Assembly (NCBI RefSeq): GCF_020497125.1 | Contig: NC_059073.1 | Span: forward strand, 18,311,225 to 18,375,224 | Direction of reading: 5' to 3' | DNA from: Mauremys mutica | Taxonomy: Eukaryota > Chordata > Testudines > Geoemydidae | DNA length: 64,000 nucleotides | Shown: positions 22,304-33,719 of the stretch, piece after piece | Layout: every line of letters begins with the position of its first letter | Numbering within the stretch: position 1 is the first letter of the stretch | The notes under the pieces: model-generated | Databases searched by the model: none | What the model saw: only the letters and a program-made list of their open reading frames with translations | What the model was told of the DNA's origin: nothing | Made by a program: the position numbers and the translations under genes

Positions 22304-22382
22304 ATGCAAGTAGTGGAAATTTCCAGGGGCAGGTATATATAAGCAAGCAAGAAGCAAGCTAGAGATAACGAGGTTAGATCAA

Positions 22383-22625
22383 TCAGGGAGGATGAGGCCC
22401 TGTTCTAGCAGTTGAGGTGTGAAAACCAAGGGAGGAGAAACTGGTTCTGTAATTGGCAAGCCATTCACAGTCTTTGTTTAATCCTGAGCTGATGGTGTCA
22501 AATTTGCAGATGAACTGGAGCTCAGCAGTTTCTCTTTGAAGTCTGGTCCTAAAGTTTTTTTGCTGCAGGATGGCCACTTTAAGATCTGCTATTGTGTGGC
22601 CTTCAGAGTAGTAGAGCTCAGTCTT
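22383..22625 (-). pseudogene. C-terminal fragment of a Penelope-like endonuclease
   Basis: The minus-strand frame reads EGHTIADLKVAILQQKNF, then LQRETAELQFICKFDTIS and GLNKDCEWLANYR. An R...E..FI.KF.T....GLN pattern is what I expect at the end of GIY-YIG modules in Penelope-like elements, which nick DNA before reverse transcription. The copy at 32470-32640 has the same text with one frameshift (TAELELICKLDTIRLGLNKD). The 5' part, including the GIY-YIG residues and the RT, is missing. The frame is open to a stop at 22383, but as a 5'-truncated copy it has no promoter that I can see. Alternative: another non-LTR element tail. Confidence 0.5.
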
Positions 22626-22640
22626 AATTGGCTACAAACT

Positions 22641-23948
22641 AGGGTGCACTTGACTGTTGAAAATAGCAATTTTGCCTGTCTACACCAAAGTTTACGGTTA
22701 TGTAGCTGCCCGATGGCTGTAATCAAGACAAGTCCACAATCTACACAAACCCACGGGCCAACATTTTCTAGCTCTCACTTAGTTAATGCCCCTCAGTTCC
22801 CTTAGCTGGACAAGGAGGGGTGATAATATTTCTCTGCCTCCCCTGGGGTCTTCTATGGCAATGAAGATTACAGAAGTGCCCACACATGAACAAATTCCCA
22901 GAGAGACTGTCTTTGAACAGAATGATACATCTGTACAAGAACAAAGATCTGTTTGAGGAGAAATCTCAGTTGAGGTCCAGCTGGATCAAACAACTCAATA
23001 ATCTCAGGATTTGAGAGGTAATACAGGAAACGCAGTGTTTGTTTGTACAGCACCTAGCACAATGGGGTCCTGGTCTATGACAAGGCCTCATAGGCGCTAC
23101 GGTAATACAAATACTAATGCATGCCATAAGAGCCATTGGATAGTTGGATTAGGAAGACAGCAATATCTACAAGGTCTCTAAAGTCTTCTGCACTGACTCA
23201 GGCCTTTTAGCAAAGGTTATGACTGTGAACAGAGGATAACCAGACATACAGCCTTGTAAATCCCAACAAAGACGACTTTTGATGTTCTCTTAACCCGAGC
23301 TCTCTTGAAGGGATGTTATTTAGACACTGGCAGCTTACGGAGATCGTATTTTTTTTCTTCATTTCTTAAATAAAAAAAAAATCCTGCCTGCTTTCAGAGA
23401 ACATTTGGAATCCCAGAAAGTGTTTTTGATGCCAAATTCCACTTTGGTGTAATTTCACTGAAGCCAGTGGAGGTCGATGAGGGTTAAATTTGATCCCTGA
23501 AGTTGTTTTGGCTCTCCTGTGATAATGCCAAGCTTGCACTCTTTTCCATTTGATCAGATTCCACTGATGGTCTCTTCTTACTTTACAGGTTTTGTAAGAA
23601 CTAGTGAAGTCAGAAAAAATTTTTAAAACGTTATTTTCTAAAAACAACAAAAATAAACACAGGTTTCTAATCTAGGAGAAAATTCAATTTGACGCATCTT
23701 TACCAAGATTAATGAATATGAAAGGGGACTGTTGGTCCCTTACTGAAATTTAGTGGGTTCTTTTTCAGTTTTCCCTCTCCCAATACCAGGAGAAAGGGGA
23801 AAGGCTGAAGAGAAAGTAAGATATTGAGAATGACAGTCCCCAGAGCCAATGGAGAGAGGCCCACACTCTGAGTCAACTAGATTGACAGGGCAGGCAGGCC
23901 AATGAGGAAATGAAGAGCCCAGGGCCTGTCCTTCATGTGACCTGGGGC
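22641..23948. other. Mostly unannotated non-coding sequence
   Basis: No gene seen. It includes the SINE-like tail described at 23040-23125. Confidence 0.4.
23040..23125 (+). repeat. MIR/L2-like SINE tail
   Basis: 'gtacagcacctagcacaatg', 'ggtcctggtctatgac' and 'ggcgctacggtaatacaaat' match the well-known tail of amniote SINE/LINE relics; the end of 34669-34945 has the same 'aatacaaataataa' finish. Confidence 0.55.
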
Positions 23949-24934
23949 TGTCAGGGGTAGAATAGGGCAGAGCTAAGGAGAGAGCAGCTGGCCCAACTGA
24001 GCTGGAGGCAGAGCAGCAGCAGGACTGAGACAAAGCAGGCAGAGCTGAGCAGAGCTGGAGGAGACCAGAGCCAGGAGCTGGAGCAGCGCAGACGAGCTGT
24101 GCTGACGGAGAGCCAGGGCTGAGCTGCAGGGGGGAGCTGTGGGGCCACAGCCAGGATAGCGGACGCTGGCCATGCCACGAGTAATCCTGGAGCCAAGTGC
24201 GGTGAGCAGCTGGTGAGAGCCAGGTGGGACCCTGGGCAGAGAGGGCCCAGCAGAGGGAGACAGTGCCAAGCAAGACAGCCTTGCAGGATGGATTTGGAGG
24301 GTAAGGGAGTGGCAGGAGGGGGGACGTGAACGCGACAGGAGGGCTGATGCTGGGGAGAAGGGTCCTGCCACCTAGAGCCTGAGGCCATGTGGCCACCAGA
24401 GCAGCTGTCTTACCCGCGGTATCACCGCAGTGCAGCCAGGTCCAGGGGGACGGCCTGGGACGTGTGAGGAACAGATGGTGAATGTTTTAAGACCCAGAGA
24501 CTGCTGTTTCCTGTGTTCCCCCTGCCCATTGTGTGGGGTCCATCGTTCCTTTAACCTTTTCAATTTTTCCCTGACTTTTCTTACAGTTGCTGTTTAATAG
24601 ATTGTATTGTTTTAAACTTAGTGTAGTGATCAGAGGGTCAGGGAAGTGGCCAGTGAGGAGAGAGTACCTTGGTGTGGGGACACCCTAGCTCCTGTCCTAA
24701 GTGACCACAAGGAGACTGGGGGTTAACCCTTCCAGGAATCCTGGGACCAACCTTATGAGGGTTACGAGGACTCTGTCTCATGGGAGAGTGGAAGAGGAGT
24801 CCTCGAGGTCAGGCGGGCATCCGGGTAAAGGAAGTTGGAATGAGGACTTAGAACCTTTTGCTATCCAATTCCACTGGCATAGTACAGAAGCCAGGAAAAT
24901 TCCCCACAACAGTGGGACCATTCCCCTACTTACA
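23949..24934 (+). repeat. Probable endogenous-retrovirus LTR (solo)
   Basis: TGTCAGGGG at the left and CTTACA at the right give TG...CA borders. Inside, a purine-rich part (repeated 'cagagct(g/c)agc') is followed by 'tttaatagattgtattg', a decayed poly(A) signal region near 24592, and then 'ggtgtggggacaccctagct', which I associate with the R-U5 part of turtle LTRs. No gag, pol or env follows. Long minus-strand frames across it (up to 218 codons) are low complexity. Confidence 0.45.
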
Positions 24935-26134
24935 TAATAGCAGAAGAAATAAGGGAAAAGGAAACAAATCACACAATGGCTCTGAAAGGGAACAAAAAGG
25001 GCAATGATATTTAAAGGGCAGAAAAGAATAAAAGTGGCAAAAAAGAAATAATCTTCAAGATTAAAAGAAGCATAAAGCAATCAACATAATGTAGTTAATC
25101 AAGAAGAAATTGGAGCCAAAATCCTTGACCTAATCATTATGCAAAAGGAGCAGCTACCGTACATTAGCTACCATTTTACTGTCACTACAAAACTGAAATG
25201 AATTTAAAGAGATACTGCCAACTGATTTTGGTTCTCAATTTTAGATTTTTCTTAAAAAGTAGGGGGATCAGGAAACTTAATATGGATAGAAATATTCCTA
25301 TTTAAAAGGTTTAAATCAAAATACCTGTTTCACTGAAAGATAAATATTCCCATATGTCAATTAAAATCCAGACATAGCAGAATTGTGCCAGAGAGTATCA
25401 GGATGAGAATCAATAAGTGAAACTGACCAGAAACAGGAAGGAAAATCACCAGTTTGATTTCACTATCCAGATAAGTAAAATCCCAAAAGCAAACAAATAC
25501 CATAAATAATGAAAAGTAAATTAAATTTTCTTTCAGCTTGACTAATTTAAGAGGGGTCAATGATGATCTCTCCTCTAACAGTAACCAAAGGTAACCATCA
25601 TTTCATAAAAAATACTTATACCCATTTTTAGTTAATTGGATTAGCCAGTATTTAGGCCTTGCAGGTTGTTTCCATTAAAAGGAGAACTAGATAATAGAAT
25701 CAGGTATTTCTTTGTGTACGTTCTTTATAAATAAACAAGATTGTATCAAAGTCCTGTGTCCCAGAATCAAATAACAGGACAAAGTTTCTTTGCTCACAAT
25801 TCCCAGCCTCTTTCCAGTCAGCACTCTGCCCAAAAAGATCTCTCTTGGCTTTCTCTCAAGGCCATGTTACCAGTGCTTCTCTTGTCTCCTGCTGGCTTTT
25901 TGCTCCTGGCTGATTCTGACTCACAGGCACACACAATTGTATCAAATATTATCCACCTCTGCATTTACATTCACCCTGGCTCAGCTCCCACTGCAGCTTT
26001 GTTTTGGTGAATTGGGCAATGGCTTTTATTGTTTCAGCTATCACTAAACAAAGGGGCATTTAACTGCTCCCTTATTTATCCTGAATGAAAGGTGGATATG
26101 ATGCCCACCAGTTTCAGGGACGTTTGAGACTACC
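24935..26134. other. Unannotated non-coding sequence
   Basis: AT-rich; no gene, palindrome or tail recognised. Confidence 0.4.
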
Positions 26135-26142
26135 CCATAGAT

Positions 26143-26475
26143 CAGTGTTTCTCAAACTGGGGTCGCCACTTGTGTAGGGAAAGCCCCTGGCGAGCCGGGC
26201 TGGTTTGTTTACCTGCCCTGTCCACAGGTCCGGCTGATCGTGGCTCCCACTGGCCGTGGTTCGCTGCTCCAGGCCAGTGGGAGCTGCTGGAAGCGGCACG
26301 GGCCGAGAGACTTACTGGCCGCCGCTTCCAGCCGCCCCCATTGGCCTGCAGTGGCGAACTGCAGCCAGTGGGAGCCACGATCGGCTGGACCTGTGGACAG
26401 GGCAGGTAAACAAACCGGCCTGGCCTGCCAGGGGCTTTCCCTACACAAGCGGCGACCCCAGTTTGAGAAACACTG
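26143..26475. mobile_element. 333-bp palindromic hAT MITE
   Basis: Terminal inverted repeat CAGTGTTTCTCAAAC / GTTTGAGAAACACTG of the Charlie-like hAT type. The 8-bp duplication CCATAGAT is exact at 26135-26142 and 26476-26483. The whole element is nearly a single palindrome about 26310, so overlapping open frames on both strands are artefacts. Confidence 0.95.
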
Positions 26476-26489
26476 CCATAGATTAAAGA

Positions 26490-27910
26490 CAGACTCTCTG
26501 GGAGCCATCCAACTTCCAGCATAACAATACTCTCAAGTTTTGAAGAACAACAATACTTTTAAAGCATAGTCATGTTACTGGTATCCTGAAACCAATCAAA
26601 AAGGATAGTTAGTCTAATGAGCTAAATAGATAATACATGAGAGTGAGCTGACCTATGAACGGGTTTCATTTATTGAATTGGTGTGTATAAAGTTTAATTT
26701 AAAAACTATAATGGGCTTCCCCTCCTTCACTAGCTGGGTTGTAGGTGTGTGTGGTGTGTTTGAGGGAATGGGAATTGAAACAAAGTGTTCTCTGGGTGAC
26801 TTATAAATGTGCTTAACATTATACCACAGGAGTAGTTCCATTTAAGCCAATGGGCCAACTCCCATTGTGCAAAATTAAGCATGGATGGCGGCCTTAGAAT
26901 ATAAGCTAGCTAGTGTGTGTATGCATGTGTACCAACGTCCTTTACTGGTGAAAATCAGAAGGACTCAACCCTACATCACAGGCGCCCTGCTGGTGACAGC
27001 TGTAGGAGAGTCTCTTGTATCTCCAATGGGAGAAACGTGCTCATAGGGCTTGATCCAGAACCTATTGATGTCAATGCATCAATGACTTCCACAGACATTG
27101 GATAAATTCCCTTAAAGCAGGAGGAATCCAGCTCTTGCTCAGCTGTTGCTGTGAAATTCTGAGTGTCCATGATGTGCAGCATCATTCTAATGATGTCTGG
27201 TGGGAGTGTGAAGGGTCTCTTATAGCCAGGTGAATTATGGTAAGGGAGATCACGCTGAATAATTACATAGCTGTGGGCAAGGAGCACTAGGAGGCTATAC
27301 ATTGCCCTTGGGGGGCATTTGTAATGATGATAAAGCTGTTCCCCTTTTTGGCCTGAAACAGGGGCTCTATTTGCTTCACTTGAGGCCCTCACTATTCCTA
27401 AGTGACATAATTAAACAATACCCTTTACTGTTGAGGGTTTTGCCCTGGGATAATTTGTCTGTGATATGAGCTGACAGCAAGGGCAGTGCCTAATGGCATG
27501 ATAGTCAATTACCTCATTGTATGGACCACAACAAAGGCAGGACTGTGTCTAGGATGGATAACATGCATTAGACAGTCACGGGTTCATTCTCAAACCACTG
27601 CCTGAGGCCTGTGGGTTCCCCACCTCCCAGGAAAGCCAGTCGGAACGGTGCAGCTAAAACACTTCAGAAATGTATGGGTGGGTGGGGGGTTGATTTGTTC
27701 TCAGTTCTCATCAGGCCTGTTCCATTCTTTGCTTTTTCTTGTTTCCTTTTTATTCCTTGTGCTTTGAGGTCAGGGACTGTGGTTAATCTGTTCCCATGTC
27801 GAGCCATTGGAAGGAGAGTTCAAACCCACTGGCAATTGAAGCTTGTTGGGTGGACCGGTTCCAGGGAAGTTTTCAAGATGAAGAAGATGAAGTGCAATTA
27901 CCAGGGCATA
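26490..27910. other. Unannotated non-coding sequence
   Basis: The longest frame (26976-27392, minus, 138 codons) has no recognisable domain and spans a 'gatccagaacctattgatg' motif common in sauropsid repeats, so I do not call it. Confidence 0.4.
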
Positions 27911-27924
27911 GGCGGCTGGGCCAG

Positions 27925-28060
27925 TACTGTCTGCTGGACAGGGGTCAAAGGCAGGAGTCGAGATTAATTACCAGGCTGAGTCAGAAGACACGTATCAAGG
28001 TCAAGAGAATTCTTTCCTGGGTGCCTGGCAGGTGGGTCTTGCCCACATGTTCAGGGTCTA
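27925..28060 (-). repeat. LTR fragment with sub-repeats, part 1
   Basis: 'gtcaaaggcaggagtc', 'ccaggctgagtcagaaga' and 'atcaaggtcaag' recur at 28370-28440, on the other side of a CR1-type insertion. Confidence 0.45.
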
Positions 28061-28064
28061 ACTG

Positions 28065-28358
28065 ATCACCATATTTGGGGTTGGGAAGGAATTTTCCCCT
28101 GGGTTAGATTGGCAGAGACCCTGGGGTGGGGGGTTGCCTTCCTCTGCAGTGTGGGGCCTGGGTCACTTGGGTTTAAACTAGTGTAAATTGTGGATTTTCT
28201 GTAACATGAAGTCTTTAAACCATGATTTGAGGACTTCAGTAACTAACCAGAGGTTAGGGGTCTATTACAGGGATGGGTGGGTGAGGTTCTGTGGTCTACT
28301 ATGTGCAAGGTCAGACTATGATCATGATGGTCCCTTCTGGCCTTAAGGTCTATGAGTC
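28065..28358 (+). mobile_element. CR1-related 3' region
   Basis: 'gggaaggaattttcccctgg', 'gaagtctttaaaccatgatt', 'gatcatgatggtcccttctg' and 'ggtctatgagtc' are the consensus-like 3' region of an older CR1-type family. It interrupts the LTR repeats on either side. Confidence 0.5.
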
Positions 28359-28800
28359 AAGCTGGGCTGGAGTCAAAGGCAGGAGTCAGGACTAGTCACC
28401 AAGCTGAGTCAGGAGATGGGTACCAAGGTCAAGGCAGGCTGGGCTCAAAGGCAGGAGTCAGGAGCAAGAGGGGGCAAAAGACAAGGTCTGTAGCAGTAAC
28501 AAGCTTTGTTGCATTGTTGCTCAGACCGTTCCCTGGGGCTACTTCCAGGTTTAAATAACTGTTGTGGACCAATCAGGCAACCTCAGGGTTCAGTCGCTCT
28601 GGCTTCTTAGGGCAGTACTTCCTGGGGTGTCTAACCCTCCAGTAACCGTTGGGTGCTGCTTTGCTTGGCTCCCCAGTATTTGTGTTCTTATGCCTGTGTT
28701 TCCTAAATTCATTCTATTCCATTCAAAAAATGTCAGACACACTGAGGGATAGTCGACCCGATGCGAGACCTATGACTCTGACCCCTGCCCTACCTTTCCT
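28359..28800 (-). repeat. LTR fragment with sub-repeats, part 2
   Basis: Minus orientation is inferred from similarity to 38970-39510, which shares 'ggcaggagtcagg', 'gctcagac' and 'accaatcag'. Three 'caaaggcaggagtc' units occur (27946, 28374 and 28445). Confidence 0.45.
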
Positions 28801-29095
28801 AGTTTGTGAAAGAGAGTCATAAGGTTTGATTGGTGATATTCATGACCAAAATAGCTAATGTTTCATTATGAAGGGAATCTTCCCTTTCTCCTTTAAGCAC
28901 ACAATAGCCCAGCCAATGGTCAAAAACCCCACCCTGGGTACAAGAGAGCGGTGTTTCTGGTTGGCAAAAGAAATCATATGGAAGAGTTTGCAGTCACAGT
29001 GCAGTCTCCTTTGGTTGACGTCACACACCCACAATTGCTCAATTCAGCCTGTAGTCTAGGGGTGCTCATTGGAATACCATATTCCTTGCTGAAGC
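28801..29095. other. Unannotated non-coding sequence
   Basis: Nothing recognised. Confidence 0.35.
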
Positions 29096-29098
29096 TAA

Positions 29099-29963
29099 GG
29101 CCTTGGCTACTCTTGAGAGTTACAGCACTGGTGGTGGCTTTACAGCACTGTAACTCACTCCCCGCCCACACTGGCAAGGCACATACAGCGCTGCTTCTCC
29201 CTGGCTACAGCGCTGCATGTACTCCACCTCGATGAGAGGAATAAAGAGAATAGCGCTCGAGCTGCAGCGCTGGGGTGCCAGTGTAAACAGGGAATAATCT
29301 TACTACACTGTAACTGGCCTCCGGAAGCTTCCCATCATGCTTTTAAGTAAAGATAACTCGCTTTGTTTTCTTGTGATGCCTCTGTTTGTTTTCTTGTGAA
29401 CTCCGGCTCCCGAAGCTGCTTATCAAAAAAACAAACACAGCCACTGTTTGCTGTGAATGAGCAGAGGCAGGGGGCTTCCTTTGGAACGCCCACAGCTAGT
29501 GTTTGCTTGAAGAGAGGCGGCTTGAGGAGAGAAGCAGCGTGGCGGGCGGGGGGGGGGGTGTCCGTTTCGGAGCGGCTGCTTATCTGGTGTGTGAGGAAAA
29601 AAACAAAGAGGGCTATTTGCTTTCAGTGAGTGAGAGAGGGGTGGGGGAGGGGGTCGGAACTTGCAAGGCGGGGTGCTGACAGAGTGTCGGCTCCAAAAAT
29701 CCACTCTCTCTCTCTCTCCCCCACGGTCTCTGTCACACTCCACCCCACCCCCACCCCTTTTGAAAAGCACATTGCAGCCAATTGAACGCTGGGATAGCTG
29801 CCCATATTGCACCGCTCCCAATGCCGCTGCAGATGCTGCAAATGTGGCCACGACAGTGCGCTGGTAGCTGTCAGTGTGACCAGACTGCAGCACTTTCCCT
29901 ACTCAGCTGTGCGAAGACAGGTTTAACTCCCAGCGCTGTACAGCTGCAAATGTAGCCATACCC
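29099..29963. mobile_element. 865-bp non-autonomous DNA transposon, Harbinger-like
   Basis: Termini GGCCTTGGCTAC and GTAGCCATACCC are imperfect inverted repeats flanked by TAA at 29096-29098 and 29964-29966 (CTAA if the shared C is counted). Sub-terminal 'cagcgctg' occurs several times at both ends. The interior has a run of ten G near 29552 and no recognisable coding sequence. Confidence 0.75.
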
Positions 29964-29989
29964 TAAGTTTTCACTTAGCAGCATGTATG

Positions 29990-30540
29990 AGTAATGCATT
30001 CTAGCATCTCTGATTGGCTGCATCCCATCCTGGCAAACGATGTTCTCATCTCAATTAGACACACCTTCATCACCTCCTTTCCAGAGTACAGCAAGGCAGT
30101 ATACCCAGGCATGAAGCCATCAGCTGATAGGGAACTCCAATTAGCACAGAATTCTAAAGTGCATCTCTTCAGCAACATTGGAAATCGCAAAACATCAAAC
30201 CTGTTCTCTGCTCCCTACACTGGCTTCCAATAGAATATTAGGTTCAAAGTCTCAGTCTCTAGGCCTGGGCCTGGCCTATAAGAAAGATCATCTATAGCTC
30301 CAGGATAAGGATCTTGGCTGACAACTTCGCTTTTTGGGCACAATGGAACTTTCTACCATGAGGTTAAAGCTTGTCAGTGGGGATCATAGGACTTTCTTGG
30401 GGGCCAGCTCAAGCCTGAGGAATCAACTTCCCCAGGAACTAAGGACCATCACAAACCTCTCTGCTGGAAGGTCAAGACATGGAAAAGCAGGTGTACAATG
30501 GTATGGCACCTTAGCCCTCCTCTGAAGACACCACATTATT
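29990..30540 (+). repeat. Possible old LINE fragment
   Basis: 'ctctgctccctacactggctt' followed by 'ggttcaaagtctcagtctct' resembles the region after the RT domain in L2/CR1-like LINEs (LHWLPV...F+V). Heavily decayed. Confidence 0.3.
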
Positions 30541-31589
30541 CTCCAGAATCTCAGTTTGCATTTTTTTTAAAGTAAGTGTCTAGCTGTTATGTTTGTGAAA
30601 AAAAATCTAAAACACGTGACCCAAGTCTGACCAATGCAGAGACGTCTACATGTGGCCGCAGAGAGCCTGAAACAATAGTTCTGAGAGTGCAAACTGCCTA
30701 ATTCATCTCAGTGAGAAGTTAACTCAGATATCCAGTGATGAGCATTTAAAATATCCACTTTATTAACTATTTCATTCTTCGCTTAAGAAAGGAAAGGGAG
30801 GCACTTTATGCTATGAATGACTCTCATGTTGGTGCCACAAATAGGTGGTGTTAGGGAGAAGCCAGCAATTCATTTTTTCCCCAACCAAGAAAGTGCCAGT
30901 GGTACACTGAAAATATACAGGATCATATTTTAAACATTTGTGTAGTCTACTGTGAGCAGCAATGCACACAACACATTGGTGGAGCTTGTTTTGTAGGTAG
31001 AGTTTGGAAAAATACCATCACCAATTTTTCCCCTTGATCTGACCCTTTAGAAGCTTCCCAGATATTACACTGAGGAGGGTGGGATCAGCATCTATGCAGA
31101 ACAGAATGTGGCGTGTAGACTGGACCCTTATTTTATAAATCCACTTCTCGTTTCTTCTGATGCATTCCTTCCCCTCACTTATAATGATGAGTACAAGGAA
31201 CAGATTGGAAACAATTCACTGGATTTTTTTCCCTTTGATGTTTTCAAAGGAAAAAAAGAATTTGCACATTCTCAAGTGACACTCAGCTACATGTAAAGGA
31301 TTTATCAGCTTGTGGGAGTGTTAATTAGAGGCAATTATCATTACGATTTACCTGTCAATGCACTCTCTCTCTCCTAAAACAGATTGCACTTGTCTGATTT
31401 GGGGAACTCATGATTTTATGGATTTGCATATACTGTTACTGAGCACAATGATAAATGACCATGATATCTGCAGCAGCAATCTGCTGTATTTGCCACTGGG
31501 ATCTTTGCATTTTAGATTGGATTCAATGGACACCCAAATGTTTTAGAGAAATGTATCAAGTAAAGCAACCGAGGAAACAAGAACAACAT
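30541..31589. other. Unannotated non-coding sequence
   Basis: No feature recognised. Confidence 0.4.
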
Positions 31590-31787
31590 TGAGGTCTGAT
31601 CTACACGTGAAACTTAAGTTGACCTAACTACATTGCTCAAGCATGTGTAGCCTTTTATTTTATTTAAAGTGAATTTCATAATGTGGTATTATGCCACCGT
31701 GGGTTCAGCTCTGGTGGCAACAGTTTCAAGCTTAACAGAGTGAAACTCACCTCTGCTACTTCCTTCAGAGTTAGAGTCTCTAGGAAC

Positions 31788-32157
31788 CAGGGCCGGCTCT
31801 AGACCCCAGCGCGCCAAGCACACGCGTGGAGCGGCATTTTGCCGGCAGGGCGGCAGGCGGGTCCGGCGGACCTTCCGCAGTCATGCCTGCGGGAGGTCCA
31901 CCGGAGCCGGGGGACTAGCGGACCTCCCGCAGGCATGACTGCGGAGGGTCCGTTGGTCCCGCAGGCATGACTGCGGCGGGTGCGCTGCTCCCGCGGCTCG
32001 GGTGGACCTCCCGCAGGCATGCCTGCGGATGCTCCACTGGACCCTCCGCAGGCACGTCTGCAGGGGGTCCCCCGGAGCCACGGGACCGCGAACGGCAGCG
32101 CGAGCGGTGCAGCGCACCACCCTGCTTCGGGCGGCGGAATTTGTAGAGCCGCCCCAG
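31788..32157. mobile_element. 370-bp GC-rich palindromic hAT MITE with five 18-bp palindromes
   Basis: Ends CAGGGCCGGCTCTAGA and TGTAGAGCCGCCCCAG; 8-bp duplication CTAGGAAC, exact at 31780-31787 and 32158-32165. Inside, units close to CCGCAGGCATGCCTGCGG occur at 31875, 31927, 31959, 32011 and 32046. Confidence 0.9.
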
Positions 32158-32179
32158 CTAGGAACACATAAAGACCAAA

Positions 32180-32645
32180 AACAATGAGGAGTCCTTGTGG
32201 CACCTTAGAGACTAACAAATTTATTTGGGCATAAGCTTTCGTGGGCTAGAACCCACTTCATGCATGAAGTGGAAAATACAGGAGCAGGTATAAATACATG
32301 AAAGGATGGGAGTTGCCCTACCAAGTGAGAGGTCAGTCTAACAAGACAATTCACTTAACAACAGGATACCAAGGGAGGAAAGATAACTTTTGAAGTGATA
32401 ATGAGAGTGGCCGTTTCAGACAGTTGACAAGATGTGAGTAACAGTAGGGGGAAATTAGTATTGGGGAAAATAGGTTTAGGTTTTGTAATGACTCAACCGC
32501 TCCCAGTCTTTATTCAGGCCTAATCTGATGGTGTCCAGTTTGCAAATTAATTCCAGTTCTGCAGTTTTACATTGAAGTCTGTTTTTGAAGGGTTTTTTTT
32601 GTTGAAGAATTACCACTTTTAGGTCAGTTATTGAGTGACCAGAGA
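32180..32645 (-). mobile_element. Penelope-like retroelement, 3' fragment
   Basis: The minus strand has the 'gttagtctctaaggtgccac' tail, 'cccacgaaagcttatgccc', and upstream the endonuclease-like end (TAELELICKLDTIRLGLNKD) with a frameshift in an A-run near 32598. The hammerhead core has lost several bases: where CTGATGA is expected only ATGA remains. Confidence 0.6.
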
Positions 32646-33719
32646 GACTGAAGTGTTCTCACAAGTACAAGGTCTAGTCTATTTTACAAGTTTTATTAAA
32701 ATTACAATTAAAGTTATGATTACCAAAGCATATAGAAATTCTCTACAGACCCATACACAAGTTACAAATATAGTTATACTCATCTTATATATCAAGTTAT
32801 ATATCTTTAACAACAGTGTTATGGTCTGATGAGTCTCATCAGTAGAGAGATGGTTCCTGCTAGAGTCTCCCATAGGGAGCTCAATTTTCCCATTCTGGGC
32901 ATCCTCTTTTTATAATGCGATTCCGTCTATACCTACATTCTGCGCATCTCCATAAAAGCGTCAACCCTCTTTTCTCTTATGGGTCTAGGTCCCCTGGAAA
33001 CTTAAGGGACCCCAATTTTCTATAGGCTGTGTAAGTTCTCTTTATTCTCATTAGCATTCATGCACAACCTGTATCCCATGGTTAAGTTACATGTTGGAGA
33101 CAGATGCACCTTTACAATATTTTTAAGATCTAATATTAATCTTCTGGGTAATTTTTTGCAATCTTACCAGTTGGTACCTCTTTTCCCATAATCTTAAGGC
33201 ATCAAGTTATTTTCCAGTCACTTATGTCATCATTTCTTGTCTCCAAGGCGTAAAATAGCTATGCTAAAGTCTTGCAGGGCTCAGCCTATAGGTTCTTGCG
33301 TTTCAATTTGTCTTACTCAAGTGTAATACTTGATTCCTCTAAATGCTGATTGATCTCATCCTTCTAAAATCCTACAAATTAACTCTAATTAACATATAAT
33401 GAATATATGTAATATAACATATTGATTAATCATAACATCGCACAATAAATGGATAACAAACTAAAATCATTGGCTACACAAGTGAAAATTCACACCCATG
33501 TATGACGTAGTTAAGCCTCTGTGTAGACAGCGCTAGATTGACAGAACAATTCTTCCATTACCCTAGCTATTGCCTCTCAGAGAGGTGGGTTTAGTACAGG
33601 GATGGATCAACCCCTTTTGTCACTGGACTAAGTATCTACACTTCAGTTCCTCCAGCAGAGCAGCTGCAGTGCGGCTGCTGTGCCACTGTCGCATTTCTAG
33701 TGTAGACGTACCCTGAGAC

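Larger units (their letters stand above)
22183..22640 (-). mobile_element. Penelope-like retroelement, 3' fragment
   Basis: On the minus strand the 3' tail reads 'gtctgttagtctataaggtg', 'ccacaggattctttgctgc' and ends 'tggctacccctctgata'. Upstream lies a hammerhead-like core and, further up, an open frame resembling the end of a GIY-YIG endonuclease. Other copies of the tail are at 32180-32645 (-), 37595-37690 (+) and 52825-53030 (-). Penelope-like elements are known to carry hammerhead motifs, which supports the class; the assignment is inference. Confidence 0.6.
31646..33478. mobile_element. LTR-like insertion, unclassified, with two nested elements
   Basis: The insertion in the Harbinger MITE begins TGTAGCC and ends GGCTACA, the TG...CA form with short inverted ends typical of LTRs. 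After removing the nested MITE (31788-32157) and Penelope-like copy (32180-32645) about 1.0 kb is left, the size of a solo LTR. Flanks are only weakly alike (agcatg and caagtg). No coding sequence is recognised in it. Confidence 0.5.
31593..33713 (+). mobile_element. Harbinger-type MITE split by a later insertion
   Basis: Left piece 31593-31645 begins GGTCTGATCTACAC; right piece 33479-33713 ends GTGTAGACGTACCC. TGA duplications lie at 31590-31592 and 33714-33716. The right piece ('gtgaaaattcacaccc', 'cctagctattgcctctcaga') matches the interior of the intact family member at 62461-62753. Removing 31646-33478 gives a MITE of ordinary size. Confidence 0.75.

Noticed and set aside
23740..24396. 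218-codon minus-strand open frame
   Set aside because: Low-complexity Leu/Ser/Pro sequence opposite a purine-rich LTR part; two other frames are open here too, as expected from composition.
26142..26524. Overlapping frames of 76-126 codons on both strands
   Set aside because: The hAT MITE is a near-perfect palindrome, so both strands code for the same Pro/Gly/Arg-rich nonsense.
26976..27392. 138-codon minus-strand frame
   Set aside because: Looks protein-like at first, but I recognise no family, and it contains a repeat-like 'gatccagaacctattgatg' motif.
29423..29893. 156-codon minus-strand frame
   Set aside because: Lies within the 865-bp non-autonomous transposon and includes simple-sequence Pro and Arg runs.
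31799..32218. 139-codon minus-strand frame
   Set aside because: Its Ala/Gly/Cys repeats come from the 18-bp palindromic units in the MITE.
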